Shown: positions 12,407-24,115 of the stretch, in pieces
Numbering within the stretch: the stretch's first letter is position 1
Layout of the letters: every line of letters begins with the position of its first letter
Origin: Botryococcus braunii
Lineage: Eukaryota > Chlorophyta > Trebouxiophyceae
Length of the DNA stretch: 62,500 nucleotides
Assembly: GCA_002005505.1 (NCBI GenBank)
Contig: KV908505.1
Coordinates: 1-62,500 of the forward strand
Direction of reading: 5' to 3'
Translations under genes and position numbers: made by a program
Notes under the pieces: generated by a model
What the model saw: only the letters and a program-made list of their open reading frames with translations
Databases searched by the model: none
What the model was told of the DNA's origin: nothing

Positions 12407-12839
12407 GTGCAGCTGCAGGCATGATAAGGCCTGCAAGCGTGGTAGGACGCAATGTTTGGAGGAATATTCAATCATCCTTCTTGAAGTATTATTATTAGAC
12501 CAATGTTTTCTCGACCAAGTATTTTAGCGTCGACGACCAAGATTATACTGAGGAGTCAGAGTTGATGTACATTCAGATGAAACGAAGGTGTGCCAGGAGT
12601 TACATTTAGTGCCACAGACAACTGCGTGCAACATGAATGCCCTTCTTCGGGTTCGCCAGGGATTATGAAAACATTTTTGAAGACATGGACAATTAAAGAG
12701 AAAAGTGAATATATCAGTCGCAGGCCCCCAGTGCCCCAATAGTCACGTGTCGACAGCCGAAGAGCAGCAGGTGTAAAAAATATATATAGATCGGGCAAAA
12801 CTACGCATGAAAGGGAAGAGAACAAAAAGAAAACAGAAA

Positions 12840-13078
<239 letters not shown>

Positions 13079-13313
13079 TGCAATTGTGGCATTGGTGTTT
13101 ACATGCCAAAAATGTAAGCTTTAGAAACGTTTACAAAGGTCCAAGATGTAGAGAACATCGTATTGGATTGCTGTTCCGCGTCAAGTGTGGTGCGTTATGG
13201 ACTGCGGCTTTCCTCAAAGTCCCTTGTAAAAAGAGTAATGATTGGATACCGATTCTACTATCTCCCTCTCTGTCCCTATCTCTAATCTCGTTATCTCCTT
13301 CTATCCCCTCCCT

Positions 13314-13514
<201 letters not shown>

Positions 13515-13599
13515 CCCCCCCTCCCTCTCTCTCTCTGAACCCCTATTGAGCGGGAACCATTTGGACCAGTGCTCAGCATGGTCACAATTGGACCGTAAC

Positions 13600-13880
13600 C
13601 AGTAAGTAAGGAATGGACGGGAAATTGGTAAGCCCTTTCTGTGACCAGGATGAGGCTGTCCATATTGGACAAGGATGGGGCTCTGTCAATCTTGGACCAG
13701 GATGGGCTGGTCAGTATGGGACACTTTGGGCCAAGGATCTGATGTGCCACTTTCAGGCTGAGGACGGATGGGACGGGGAATGGACACGCCGATTAGGGAC
13801 GCCGGACGGAGAAGCCCAAATTGGACGGGTGATTGGCGAGGCCCATCCCCGACCAGCCGGATGGGACAGGAGTGCCGCGA
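13600..13880 (-). repeat. Right subterminal repeats
   Basis: Short degenerate motifs related to the left array but inverted: GGATGGGGCTCTGTCAATC (13675), GGACCAGGATGGGCTGG and GGATGGGACGGGGAATGG. They are fewer and less regular than on the left side. Confidence 0.7.
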
Positions 13881-13924
13881 GCCCCATCCCCGTCCCATAC
13901 TGTCCCATTTCTAAACCCCAGACG
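13881..13924 (-). repeat. Right terminal inverted repeat
   Basis: It begins GCCCCATCCCCGTCCC and ends AACCCCAGACG, the reverse complement of the left terminus with one extra A/T pair. GTA follows at 13925-13927, matching 1615-1617. Confidence 0.9.
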
Positions 13925-14039
13925 GTAATTCCATCCGCCATAATGGCTGGTCCTGGATGTAATATTTCCTTCCTTCCTTCCTTCCTCGAAATTCACTTCT
14001 GCTTATACTTCTGGACAGATGTAACTTATTCCTCGTTAC

Positions 14040-15813
14040 AAGAGTGGAGTAAAATAGACCAGCCCAATGTTCAGGGACCCAAACCCCAATGTTTCAAGGT
14101 ATGAGTCACACCCGGCGAGCGGCCAGCTGGCGACCCACAGCCGCCGCAATGATGAAACTGACCCGACGAATGACAAAATATCCCTCCACATCTTCTTGAG
14201 CAATGATGGCTTGAAACAAAGGCCCCTGGAGCCTCTGCAACAAGGCCAGCGCATCAGCATGCAACCCTCCCAATGTTTCAAAAGCGAAGGCTTGGAAAGC
14301 CACAGGCGGCTGCTGACGCGACAACAAGACAGCATAGCGGGTCTGCTTGTCTTGGGCAGCGCGCGCGGCGGCCCCACCCGGCACGAAGTGCAGCAAAGTG
14401 GCAACTGTGAGTGGGGAAGAGCCAACGATGTCGATATAAAGGTCACGCCCCTCCTCCCACGCATGGAGGCGGAGGTCTGCGCGACGGCGTCCTGGCCAGG
14501 GACAGGGGTGGGAAAGGCGGGTTCCCGGGTGACCCGCTGACGAGCTGAGGTAAGGACAGCGTCCAGGCCGTTACGAACGGAGTAATGTCGGCCGACAATG
14601 GCAACATCCCCCCCTGAGGTGCAGTGGACCGCGTGGTCGCCCCAGACATCCAACTCCCTCAAGCAGCACGGGCATTGGGAGCCAGGCTGGAAAATGGGGA
14701 TCAAGAGCTGGTATTGAAGGCGGCAGCGGAACGACTCAGGGGGCATATGCATTGTCTAATGCAAATGCGGAACTGGGAGAGCCAGCAGCCAATCAGACGC
14801 TCCCGGCTGTGTAAGAGATTGGAGCACAGCACGGTCGCGATCCGAGCGAGCAGGGTCATCAAGAACCTCCCGGTATGCGCGCTGAGACAAGGGTTTGGAC
14901 AGCCGGGCTTGCACTTTGCCGCGGACAAAATCGGGATCCTCGAAGAGCGCCGCATCGAAATCAGGAACAAGGGCGCAGTAGTCAGCCTTGGCAGCTAGGG
15001 CAGCGGGGACAAGAGGGCCAGTGGATGTCCCCAGAAGGCGGTCCTGAAGGGGGGCGGTCTGCGTGACGTAGGCGAGATAGGCACAGGGCAGAAGGGAAGT
15101 GGCCTTAGTGACCCCTAGACCCCCCAGCTGGGCAATAGGCAAACCGGCCAAGGTTTGCTGCAAAGGGCCAAAACCACCACCACCAGCTGTGACAATGGAT
15201 TGGAGGACCTGAATTTGGAGCATATCCAACGTCATCAAAGCTTGCTCAGCTGCAGCTGGCGGCATGGTCCGAGCTGTGAAAACCACCTTGCAGGTCCCAA
15301 GGCAACTGCGAAGCAAGAGAAGCTCGGCTTGGGGGTTGCGGAGAATCGGCAAACGCTGGAGTGAGGCTGCCACGGCATCAACGTGCGCCTGGGCTACGGA
15401 AGCCGCGTACTCGACTGACACGGTGACCGCTGCCCCCAACACTGTCAAACCAGCACGAGTTTCATTGACGAAGCCCAGAGGGAACCCATCCAAATGCTGA
15501 GGGTTCGGGCGCGGCGACCACACACGGAACTTGTGAGGGTCGAGGCTCAAGCCATATGCGGGGGCCCGATCAACAACCAACTGGACTTCCTGCTGCGCTG
15601 CGGGAACGGGACCAACAAACGTGCCGTCATCCAGATACCACCCTTGGTGTACGTCGGGACACTCTCGGTTAAGGTCAAGGAGGAGTGGCTGGACAGTGAG
15701 AGCAAAAAGCAGCGGAGAGAGGGGGTCCCCTTGCTGGACCCCTGTTGTGGAGTCCACGACATGGGGCCCAACATACTGATGGGCCGCGCAGCCGTCCTTC
15801 CTCCCTTCCGGCA
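14040..15813 (-). pseudogene. 5'-truncated non-LTR reverse transcriptase
   Basis: Reading right to left, the frame from 15813 carries RT motifs B/C as GVQQGDPLSPLLFAL and GWYLDDG (the YxDD box). Thumb-like sequence follows with many hydrophobic repeats. A cysteine/histidine motif at about 14650 (CPCCLREL...GDHAVHC) is typical of the C-terminus of this RT group. Everything upstream of motif B is missing: the homology stops at about 15813, where it abuts the TPR-upstream sequence. An in-frame TAG at 14756-14758 and a later frame change (14400-14540) show it is dead. The true C-terminal frame resumes at 14396 and ends FIIAAAVGRQLAARRV. Related fragments lie at 36290-36450 and 56404-56850. Confidence 0.8.
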
Positions 15814-15825
15814 AAAAATCGGAGA

Positions 15826-16747
15826 AGGGTTCATAACAGAAGGAAAACATCCATCCAGGCGATGCACTTGCAAGTCAATTGATGCTCAAAATATGAAATT
15901 CTGGCGACTAGATTTAAGACAAGGGCAAACATTAATAATTTGAAGTACCAACTGCTTTTGCTGGCGCTGCACCGACAAGGCAGTAGGATCCTGTTCAGCA
16001 AAGTCCATTATCCGGCGGTTTGAAATTGCTTCCCCAACAGGTAGCTGTTTCGACTCAAACACTCTGAAAACTCGTTTTCCAGTTGTCTTTAAAGGAAGCC
16101 ATGGAATCTATGCAGTGTTGTTTGAGGTCCCGTGGACCGACTGTTCCAGGTGCGCCAACAAAGGCATCTGCGCGCGCGGCAGCTAGACAAGAGAGTGCAA
16201 AATAACTTTTAGAATGCCATAAGTTCTCAAACCCATTATTTTCGAGATATTCAATTGAGACAGCGTCACAGGATTTAAACCGCCATATCTGGAACGTTGG
16301 AAAGTTGCTGCGGGTCGGTTCCCATATTTACAATTGGCAAGGTGAGATTCTACATTTACACGTGTGCCTTAAGCTTCTCCTCTTGCGAAGCTCTTTTCTG
16401 TAGGTGCGGCCCCTGATGAACGACGAACTCGAGTCCCCAACTTTAGCTATGCAGCTTCCAGTGTGCTACCGGTGAGCTAATTTGGTATACCATTTCTGCT
16501 TTTTATTTGAGATTAAACCTGGCCCTGCAGCTCACCTTCATCACACAAGTTATCCTGGATAACTTGGCCTCCAGGCCTGATATCTATGCTTGCCGTACTA
16601 ACACAAGTACTAACAAGTTAGGACGAGTACTCCTGCCAATCAACGACATAGCGTCTAGACCTCAATCGAAAGTGAACCCTATCATACAACTGCTAGCAAG
16701 CGCTTCCCTGTTGAAAACCTGTAGTTTGAGTTCGTTTTGAGGAATAC
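15826..16747 (+). promoter_or_regulatory. Conserved region upstream of TPR gene, copy 1
   Basis: It aligns by eye with 36600-37548 and 57016-57951, including the blocks CGATGCACTTGCA, TGCTGGCGCTGCACCGACAAG and CTTCATCACACAAGT. It ends at the TPR start ATGATACTTGAAGGAAGCCC. A donor-like CAAG|GTGAGATTCTAC (about 16340) and an acceptor-like TTTTCACTATCAG just inside the TPR frame suggest an untranslated or alternative first exon. No continuous frame is shared by all three copies, so I do not call it coding. Confidence 0.45.
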
Positions 16748-17552
16748 ATGATACTTGAAGGAAGCCCTAAGAGCCTAAACTATCTTTTCACTATCAGGGG
16801 CGGAGAGACCAGGACGCTAGTGAACACGCACGCGGAGATCATGGCGCCGCAATTGAACGCTGTCCAGAGGCGCGAGCTCGCGCTTGAAAAAGCTCGTCAA
16901 AATCAGTACGAAGAGGCCCTCCAAGATCTCAATGTGGCAGACACCCTACAGCCCAATGATGCCGTTACTCTCCGACATCGCGGGATTATTTTGAGAGTAT
17001 TGCGCAGGTTCGACGAGGCCCTGTCAGACCTGAACCTCGCAGTTCCCCTGGACCCCAATGCACGCAATCACTGTTCGCGCGGGGAAACTTTGAGTAGCTT
17101 GGGAAGGTACAACGAGGCCCTGTCAGACCTGAACCAGGCAGTCACCCTGGACCCCAATGCTCGTAATCACTGTTCGCGCGGGGAGACTTTGAAAGTCTTG
17201 CGCAGGTTTGACGAGGCCCTGCAAGACCTGAGCCAGGCAGTCAATCTGGAACCCGATTATGCTCACGCTCGCTGGTCGCGAGCGGAAACTTTGAGATCGT
17301 TGGGCATGTACAACGAGGCCCTGTCAGACCTGAACCTCGCAGTCACCCTGGACCCCAATGCACGCAATTACTGTTCGCGCGGGGACACTTTGAGTAGCTT
17401 GGGAAGGTACAACGAGGCCCTGCCAGACCTGAACCAGGCAGTCACCCTGGACCCCAATGCTCGTAATCACTGTTCGCGCGGGGAGACTTTGAGAGTCTTG
17501 CGCATGTCCGACGAGGCCCTGCAAGACCTAAACACGTCAGTCAATCTGGAAC
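16748..17552 (+). pseudogene. TPR-repeat protein, copy 1, 5' part
   Basis: The frame opens MILEGSPKSL, runs through a basic segment (RRELALEKARQNQYEEAL) and enters 33/34-residue tetratricopeptide units of the type lGrYNEALsDLNlAVtLDPNA. The units lacking one Asp are 33 long, the others 34. TPR units form paired helices that bind protein partners; the partner here is unknown. The reading frame is broken at 17552 by the LTR of a copia element and resumes at 31266. The five bases GGAAC (17548-17552) are duplicated at 31266-31270. Joining the two halves restores the TPR register, showing one original gene. Confidence 0.85.
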
Positions 17553-17921
17553 TGTTGAGTTGTGAACATACATTATAGAATGCCTTGTGCTTTAGGTGAT
17601 CTTCAAATGTACATTATTAGGATACGGGTCCACTATCCACATAAGGTACCTCAAGACACGTTCGGATGAGGTCTATTTCGAACATAAGGTACAATCTGAT
17701 TTAGATTACGCGTTAGTGTGAAGGGACTATTAAAGCTGCGATCACCGCATAGTCGAGCAACTGGTTTGGAAAGATACTGGGCACATAAGGATGCCAGTCT
17801 TGTTCATGCAGTTGCATGTGTCTAAAGAGCAGACAGTCGTCAAGGACTATAGCTTGAGAGGCACGAACTTACGACCTGTCTGCTTGCTTACAGGATACGC
17901 CACTGCCCATAACCTTTTACA
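17553..17921 (+). repeat. Outer element 5' LTR (shortened)
   Basis: It starts TGTTGAGTTGTGAACATAC and ends CATAACCTTTTACA. Compared with the 700-bp partner it lacks about 331 bp lying between two internal direct repeats (ACTGGTTTGGAAAGATACTG ... CTGCTTGCTTACAGG), consistent with recombination between them. Confidence 0.9.
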
Positions 17922-17955
17922 GGTTATGGGCCCACGCCCTTCCAGCTGAGCCAAG
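17922..17955 (+). promoter_or_regulatory. Outer element primer-binding site
   Basis: GGTTATGGGCCCACGCCC with the following TTCCAGCTGAGCCAAG directly follows the LTR. Its complement looks like the 5' half of an initiator tRNA-Met: a D-arm (GGCTCAGCTGGAAGGGC) plus anticodon loop GGGCCCATAACC. Confidence 0.8.
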
Positions 17956-18098
17956 GGCAGACAGGAGTGCATGGCATCATCGGATGCATCTGTACTGGGT
18001 TTTTCACGGACTCGCCTGACGGCAAGAAGAAGTAAAAAAGGAACAACTGGATATTCACTCAGAAGGCCTACTGACAGAGTCTTCAATATCTTGGGAAG

Positions 18099-18123
18099 TT
18101 TTTTTTTTTTTTTTTTTTTTTTT
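18099..18123 (+). repeat. poly(T) run
   Basis: About 25 consecutive T in the leader of the outer copia element, between its primer-binding site and gag. Confidence 0.95.
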
Positions 18124-21100
18124 CCGTGAAGTGACCTGAGATTATCACCCGTCGTCGTTGTCGTGAGACCGTCAGTAGGTCCGGGTGGTCAGGCAATTGA
18201 ATTGCTGAAGAATATTTTGCATATCTTGCATATTAAGGGTACATGCTAGACCTCGAAAGGGTGGAATACTTGAAAGTGCTGTCGTGTACGCCCGAAGGGT
18301 ATACTTAAACCAGCTGTGTCAGGCTGAACGCTGTGAGAGCAGGTGAAGTGTATGACCAGACCTCAAACTCGTTCCCAAAGCAAGGTTTCTGAAAGTAATC
18401 CAGGTAGTACAGAGACTATGGCAACACCAGCAGGAGGCAGCACGGCCTCCTCAGGAGCTGGACAGTCAGGACAGACCACTGGAGGCACTGCAGCCAGCTC
18501 GTATGCATACACGATGAACTCCTCCAATCCCAAGATGTCTACGCAGCTGAAGGCTGATCGCACTAATTTCAGGGCCTGGCGTGAAGAGCTGGAGTCCTGC
18601 GCAATGCAAAAAGGAGCAATGGGAGCGTTGGAGACAGCTATGCCTAAGACCGCAGAGAACGCAGCAGTAAAACATTTCATTTTGCAGTCTGTCCCGTCCA
18701 TGTGGCACGACGAAGTCAAACAGCGGGGGAGCGCTTTTGACTTCATTCAGTGGATGGCAGACCGCTGCACTGGAGGGAAGGACAGGGAAATCAACGAGAA
18801 GTGGATCAAGGGGCTCAAACAAGGCATGGTAAAGGGAGAGACAGTGCAAGAATGGTGCCACCGAGTCATCAGTATTGCCGCCTCCCTGGAGGCCAATAAC
18901 CATCAGCTGAGCGACCGCCAGATCTGCAGGTATATGTATAAGGGACTACCTGCAGTCTTGCAGAACGACGCTTGGGCAATTACCTCCGCCAAGTCAGACC
19001 CCTACAACATGCTGGAGACGATGCTCACTGCCATTGAGAACTTGGAGTACCAGGATATCCCGCTGGCAGAGTCTGTGCAAGTCACAGCATCAGCTGCAGC
19101 AGTTATGGCAGCAGCAGCAGCAGCCGTGCCAGCTCAGGGTGGAATCCCTGGGCCTCCCCAAGGCGCTGGAGCTGCACCGGGCGCTGGAGCAGCACCAGGA
19201 GTGGGAGCTGGAGCACCTGCTGATGGTCAGGCCCCCTATGGCCCTTCTGCTCACAACGCTGGAGGCAGGGGGCGAGGGTCTGGACGTGGCAGGAGGCCAA
19301 AGGAGGAACTGGCGTGTCGCTTCTGCAACGGGACGGGACATTTCTGGAGGGAGTGCCTGGAACTGAAGAGGCTGCAAGCTCTATGTGGCACAATGCAAAC
19401 TTCAAGTGCGGGCCCAGCTGCGTGGTGGGGCGCTGGAGCTCCTCAGCAACAAGCCAGCTGGTGGGATGCTGGCCAGTCCAGAGGAGGCCCTCCCGTGTCA
19501 ACCTCACATGCTCCTGGATCTGTGTCCACTATCTTCCCCGTCTTCCCAGGCTGGCATCTCCTACCACCACCTCCTCCAGGTGCTGGTGAGCCTATGTTCG
19601 TTTCGTTGAATGTGCTTACCCCTACGTCTCATGGGGCTTGCAGTACCTCGTGGCTGATAGATAGTGGTGCATCGGTGCACCTTGTAAATGATCTGTCTTT
19701 ACTACACAACCCAGTTATGCATGCCCAACCCCTCCCTCTTCATTTGGCCACTTCTGATGCCAAAGGAGGGATAGTTGCAACTGGGTCTGTGTGTCTGGTC
19801 AATGCCAGACAAGAGGTGTTTTGGCTGCATAATGTGCAGTGTGTGCCCACTGCACACACTAATCTGATTTCTGTCACAGGAGCCATTCAGGATGGAGCAT
19901 CATTCCTCACTGACAGTGCAGGTGGGTACACGACCATGCAAGGCCCAGCAGGCTGGTCTGGTAAGATAGCCAGAGAGCGAGGGCTGTTTTTTTTTAGAAT
20001 GGGTGTGTCCCGTCAAGAGCCAGCATGATGCGCAGCCACAGTCCAGTCCTCATGTTGCCTCGTATCATGCCAGGAAAGGGCACGTGTGTACAGATCGACT
20101 ACTGTGGCATGCAAGGTTGGGGCATCCTGGGGTTAAGAGTATGACAAGGTTGGACAACGAGGACCTGGTCACTGGGATCAATGTGTCCCTTGCTCCATGC
20201 TCAGAGTGTTCTCCCCAGTGTGAGTCATGTATACAAGGGAAACATTCTCGCCCCCCCTTTCCAGCTTCCTCTAGGCCTGCAGAGAGTGTGTTAGATAGAG
20301 TGCATGTGGACACTGTGGGTCCCATTTCACCAGCTGCAATCACGGGAGAGCGGTTTTGGGTTACTGTTGTTGATGAAAAATCCCATCTGATAGCCTCCTT
20401 GGCAGTGAAGTCGAAAGAAGCCATTCCCAAGGCCCTCATTGAGCTCTTGAAGTACTGGCAGACATTTCATGAGAAAGTGGTGAAGTGTGTGAGATCTAAT
20501 AGAGGGACAGAATTTCTGAATCAGCAGTTCAAAGAATTTTGTGCTCAGCAGGGCACTAAAATGGAGACCTCAGCTCCATCCACGCCTCAGCAAAATGGAC
20601 TTGCTCAGCGCATGAATCGGACTCTGAAGGAGCGCACAAGGACCCTGTTGGTGCACGCTGCAGCAGACCCTTCCTTGTGGAAGGAGGCACTGGAGTCTGC
20701 CACCCTGTTGTACAACGTGGGCCCCACCACAGGCAGGCCTCTGACCCCTACCGAGATGTTCTATGGGGTAAAGCCTGATGTTGCGTCCTTGCGCACATGG
20801 GGCTGTGTGGCACATGTTCACATTCCCCCAGGTCAGCGGTCTGTATTTGGACCAAAGACCATTCCAGGCATGTTCACTGGGTATTGCCCACAGTCCAAGG
20901 CCTATAGAGTGTACGTAAGCAATGGTGTATGGAAAGAGAGCAGGGATGTTACATTCCTTGAGCATTTGAGAGGAGGGGAGAGAGTGGGTATGTCTAAGGT
21001 GCAACCTGGATCCTCTCAATGGCTCTCAGGAGCGTCCTTGCACGGCAGGGGAGGCAATTCCAAGGTCCCCAGCTCACCAACAGCCATTCCCGTGAATTTT

Positions 21101-21868
21101 CGGGAAGCAGAGGATGACCCAGTGGTGGAGTGCAAGCCCACTGGATCTCCTGCTACCACTGCCAGCTCTCCAGAGGATCACAGCAGGCTGAAGAGCTCAG
21201 TCGGACCTGTGGCTGGAGCCCCCAGCAGCCAGGATGGTTCCCCTGCCACTTCAGAGACCTCACAGCAGTCATGGTCAGCGCTGGGCCATCTTCAAAATTT
21301 AGCTCGGGGGGGTGCTGAAGCGCACTCGCAGCTGGACAAATTGCAGAAGATGCAGGAGGGGGTCAGGTTCCAGGGGAAGTCTCAACATAGACTTCCCCCA
21401 GGAACCACCCTCACAAGGGATCAGCGGTATGAACAGCGCCAGGCTAGGAGGGACTCAGTAGGGGTCCCCATGCATGACCCTGGCTCAGGCCAGGTACTTG
21501 TGAGTGAGCCACCCTTGGTAGGTCTCCCTGATTTGCAGAGGCAGGTTGAGACAGGGGAGGCTATGCTTGGAGAAGATGTTAGCGAGAAGAGTAGTGGGCT
21601 AGAAGTGCCAGCAGCAGGGGAAGCACGTAGCCAAGTTGAGCTGGGAACCAGTCATGCTTATGGGGTGCAGCGTGACACAGTAGGCGCAGCTCGGGAAAGT
21701 CAGAGTAGTGTACCTAGGTGTGAGTCCAGGAGAGAGAGAGAGAGGTGCTGCTTCCACCTGCATTGAGAAAGGTGAGAGATTGTAATGGTGGAGCGCATGA
21801 GTCTGACAGTTCAAGAGAGAGAGTTGGGGAGGGCTCTGGCAGTTCTGGCTGTACTGCAGGATCTCAAC

Positions 21869-21987
21869 ATAAGGTACAAAATGTACCTTATTCTGGGAAC
21901 CAGGATCAGAGGGATATAAAAGGCAACAGTCCCAGGAGTGCTGACAGTACTGCAGAGTCTCAGCATAAGGTACAAAATGTACCTTAT
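21869..21987 (+). other. Pair of ATAAGGTAC...GTACCTTAT palindromes in outer pol
   Basis: Near-perfect 23-bp palindromes at 21869-21891 and 21965-21987, each with centre AAAAT, lie in the spacer between integrase and RT. The half-site ATAAGGTAC also occurs twice in each LTR. Confidence 0.85.
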
Positions 21988-23031
21988 GTCAAGCTGGGAA
22001 AGGTTCACGTGCCATCTAGCCTGAGGGAAGCCCAATGCTCCCCTCAGTGGGATTTTTGGCAACAAGCAATGAGGGAAGAGATGGATTCCCTTGATACCCA
22101 TGAGGTTCTAGAGTATGTGGACAGACCACATGGACAAAAAGTTGTTCCTGTCCATTGGATATTCTCCACTAAAATTGATGCACATGGGAATGTTACTCGC
22201 TTTAAAGCGAGGTAAGTTGCCCAAGGGTGTAGACAGATCCCTGGGATAGATGTTGGGGAGGTATTTGCACCCACCAGCAGCTATGGGGCAAGGAGGGCTG
22301 TGCTGGCAGTGGCTGCCACACAGAATCTTGAGATCCACCAAGTGGATATCAAGACGGCTTTTCTCAATGGAGAGTTGGAGGAAGAGGTCTATGTGACCCA
22401 ACCACCAGGATTTGAGAATGGCAACACGAGGGTTGTGTGCAAGCTCATGAAGGCACTATACGGTCTAAAACAAGCCCCACGGGCTTGGCACAAGACCTTG
22501 ACCGACAAGTTGAGCGTGATGGCAACCTGTCCTTTATTCTTGTTTATGTTGATGATCTTCTCATAGTTGCCAGATTGGTTGCAGAGATTGAGTGGGGGAA
22601 AGAGTTGTTGAAGAAGGACTTCACCATCCATGATTTGGGAGAGGTGAATGATTTCCTGGGGTGTCAGGTCCTACGCAATAGAGTTCAGAGCACTATTTCC
22701 ATGAGTTGCACTCCCAAGATTGATGCTCTTGTGGAAAAGTTTGGTGTTGCTGATGATGGGCGTGTGGTTGATACCCCCATGTCCAAGGACTTCGTGGCTA
22801 GCAGCAGACCCGAGTCCTCAGATGGTTTGTCGCATGGGGCAGGTACCCCACTGCCACCTGGTCATCGGTACTGTGAGTTGATTGGATCGTTGCTATATAT
22901 TGCCAATACGACCCGGCCTGACATTTCTCAGGCTGTTGGAGTGTTGTCAAGGTATAGAATGACACCCACTACCTCACACTGGAATGAGGCCATTCGAGTG
23001 CTGAAGTACTTGAGAGATACCAGAGAATTAG

Positions 23032-23725
23032 TGTTGAGTTCTGAACATTATTATTGAATGCCTTGTGCTTTAAGTGATCTTCATGTGTGCACTATTAGGA
23101 TATGGGTCCATTGAGAACATAAGGTACCTTGAGACACGGCAGATTCTGGACGTTTTCGAACATAAGGTACAATCCTATCTAGATCACACGTTTGTCGGAT
23201 GAACTCTTAAGGCTGCCCCACCGGAGTGAATACCAACTGGTTGTGAAAGATGCTGGGCATCACCAGATGCTAGTCTTGTCCGACAGTTGTGTGTGGCACT
23301 CAGCAGACAGTCGTACGGACTGTAGCTGGAGTAACTTCGTCTATTGACGACCTGTCTGCTTTGTACAGGTACGGTGCGGCAGTGTGTGTTGTATCATTGT
23401 TGCTATTGTGAGAGTGAACAAGCTTAGTGTACCCTGTAGTCACTCAAACAGATAAGGGACAGTGACTTCAGGGAGTATAGGCATGTACTTGAACGTAGCC
23501 GTCTAGAGCCTTATCTAGTGATTGCTTGATCGGTGCTTGTGTACAAGATAATGATGTAACGTAACTGGTTGTGAAAGATGCTGGGCATCACCAGATGCTA
23601 GTCTTGTCCGACAGTTGTGTGTGGCACTCAGCAGACAGTCGTACGGACTGTAGCTGGAGTAACTTCGTCTATTGACGACCTGTCTGCTTTGTACAGGGAA
23701 AGCCGATTGCCCATAACCTTTCACA
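23032..23725 (+). repeat. Inner element 5' LTR
   Basis: TGTTGAGTTCTGAAC ... CATAACCTTTCACA. It contains an internal direct repeat of about 130 bp (AACTGGTTGTGAAAGATGCT to CTGCTTTGTACAGG; copies at 23231 and 23561) and two ATAAGGTAC sites (23119 and 23162). Confidence 0.96.
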
Positions 23726-23759
23726 GGTTATGGGCCCACGCCCTTCCAGCTGAGCCAAG
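23726..23759 (+). promoter_or_regulatory. Inner element primer-binding site
   Basis: GGTTATGGGCCCACGCCC immediately after the LTR, then TTCCAGCTGAGCCAAG. It is complementary to the anticodon arm and D-arm of an initiator-Met-like tRNA rather than to its 3' end. Confidence 0.8.
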
Positions 23760-24115
23760 TAAAAGCAGGAGTGAAGGTCGTCTACGGATGGGTCAGACGT
23801 AAGCGTCAACAAAGGAGCTCGAGCATGGCGCAGCGGCGCAAGGGAACTCGAGTGTACCAGGACCATTATCTTACTCACAGTTTACCTTTCTGGGAAATTC
23901 ATAATTGAAGTTTTAGCTGTGCTTTATCATTCATAGACGTTGTCTAGAAGCACTGAGTGAGTCGGGCCGGACTCCGGCGCAAACTTCTGAGGGGAACATA
24001 TCTGCTACTACTGTGCAAGACTGGCTGGTAAATTTCCATGACATGGAGGGAATTGTAGGGTATTGCTGCATTCCAGAAGTTTATGAGTAAGTTTGGCTGG
24101 TGAAGTGACAATAGT

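Noticed and set aside
17922..17955. Candidate tRNA gene at the copia primer-binding sites
   Set aside because: Only half a tRNA is present, in antisense, directly after each LTR. It is a primer-binding site.
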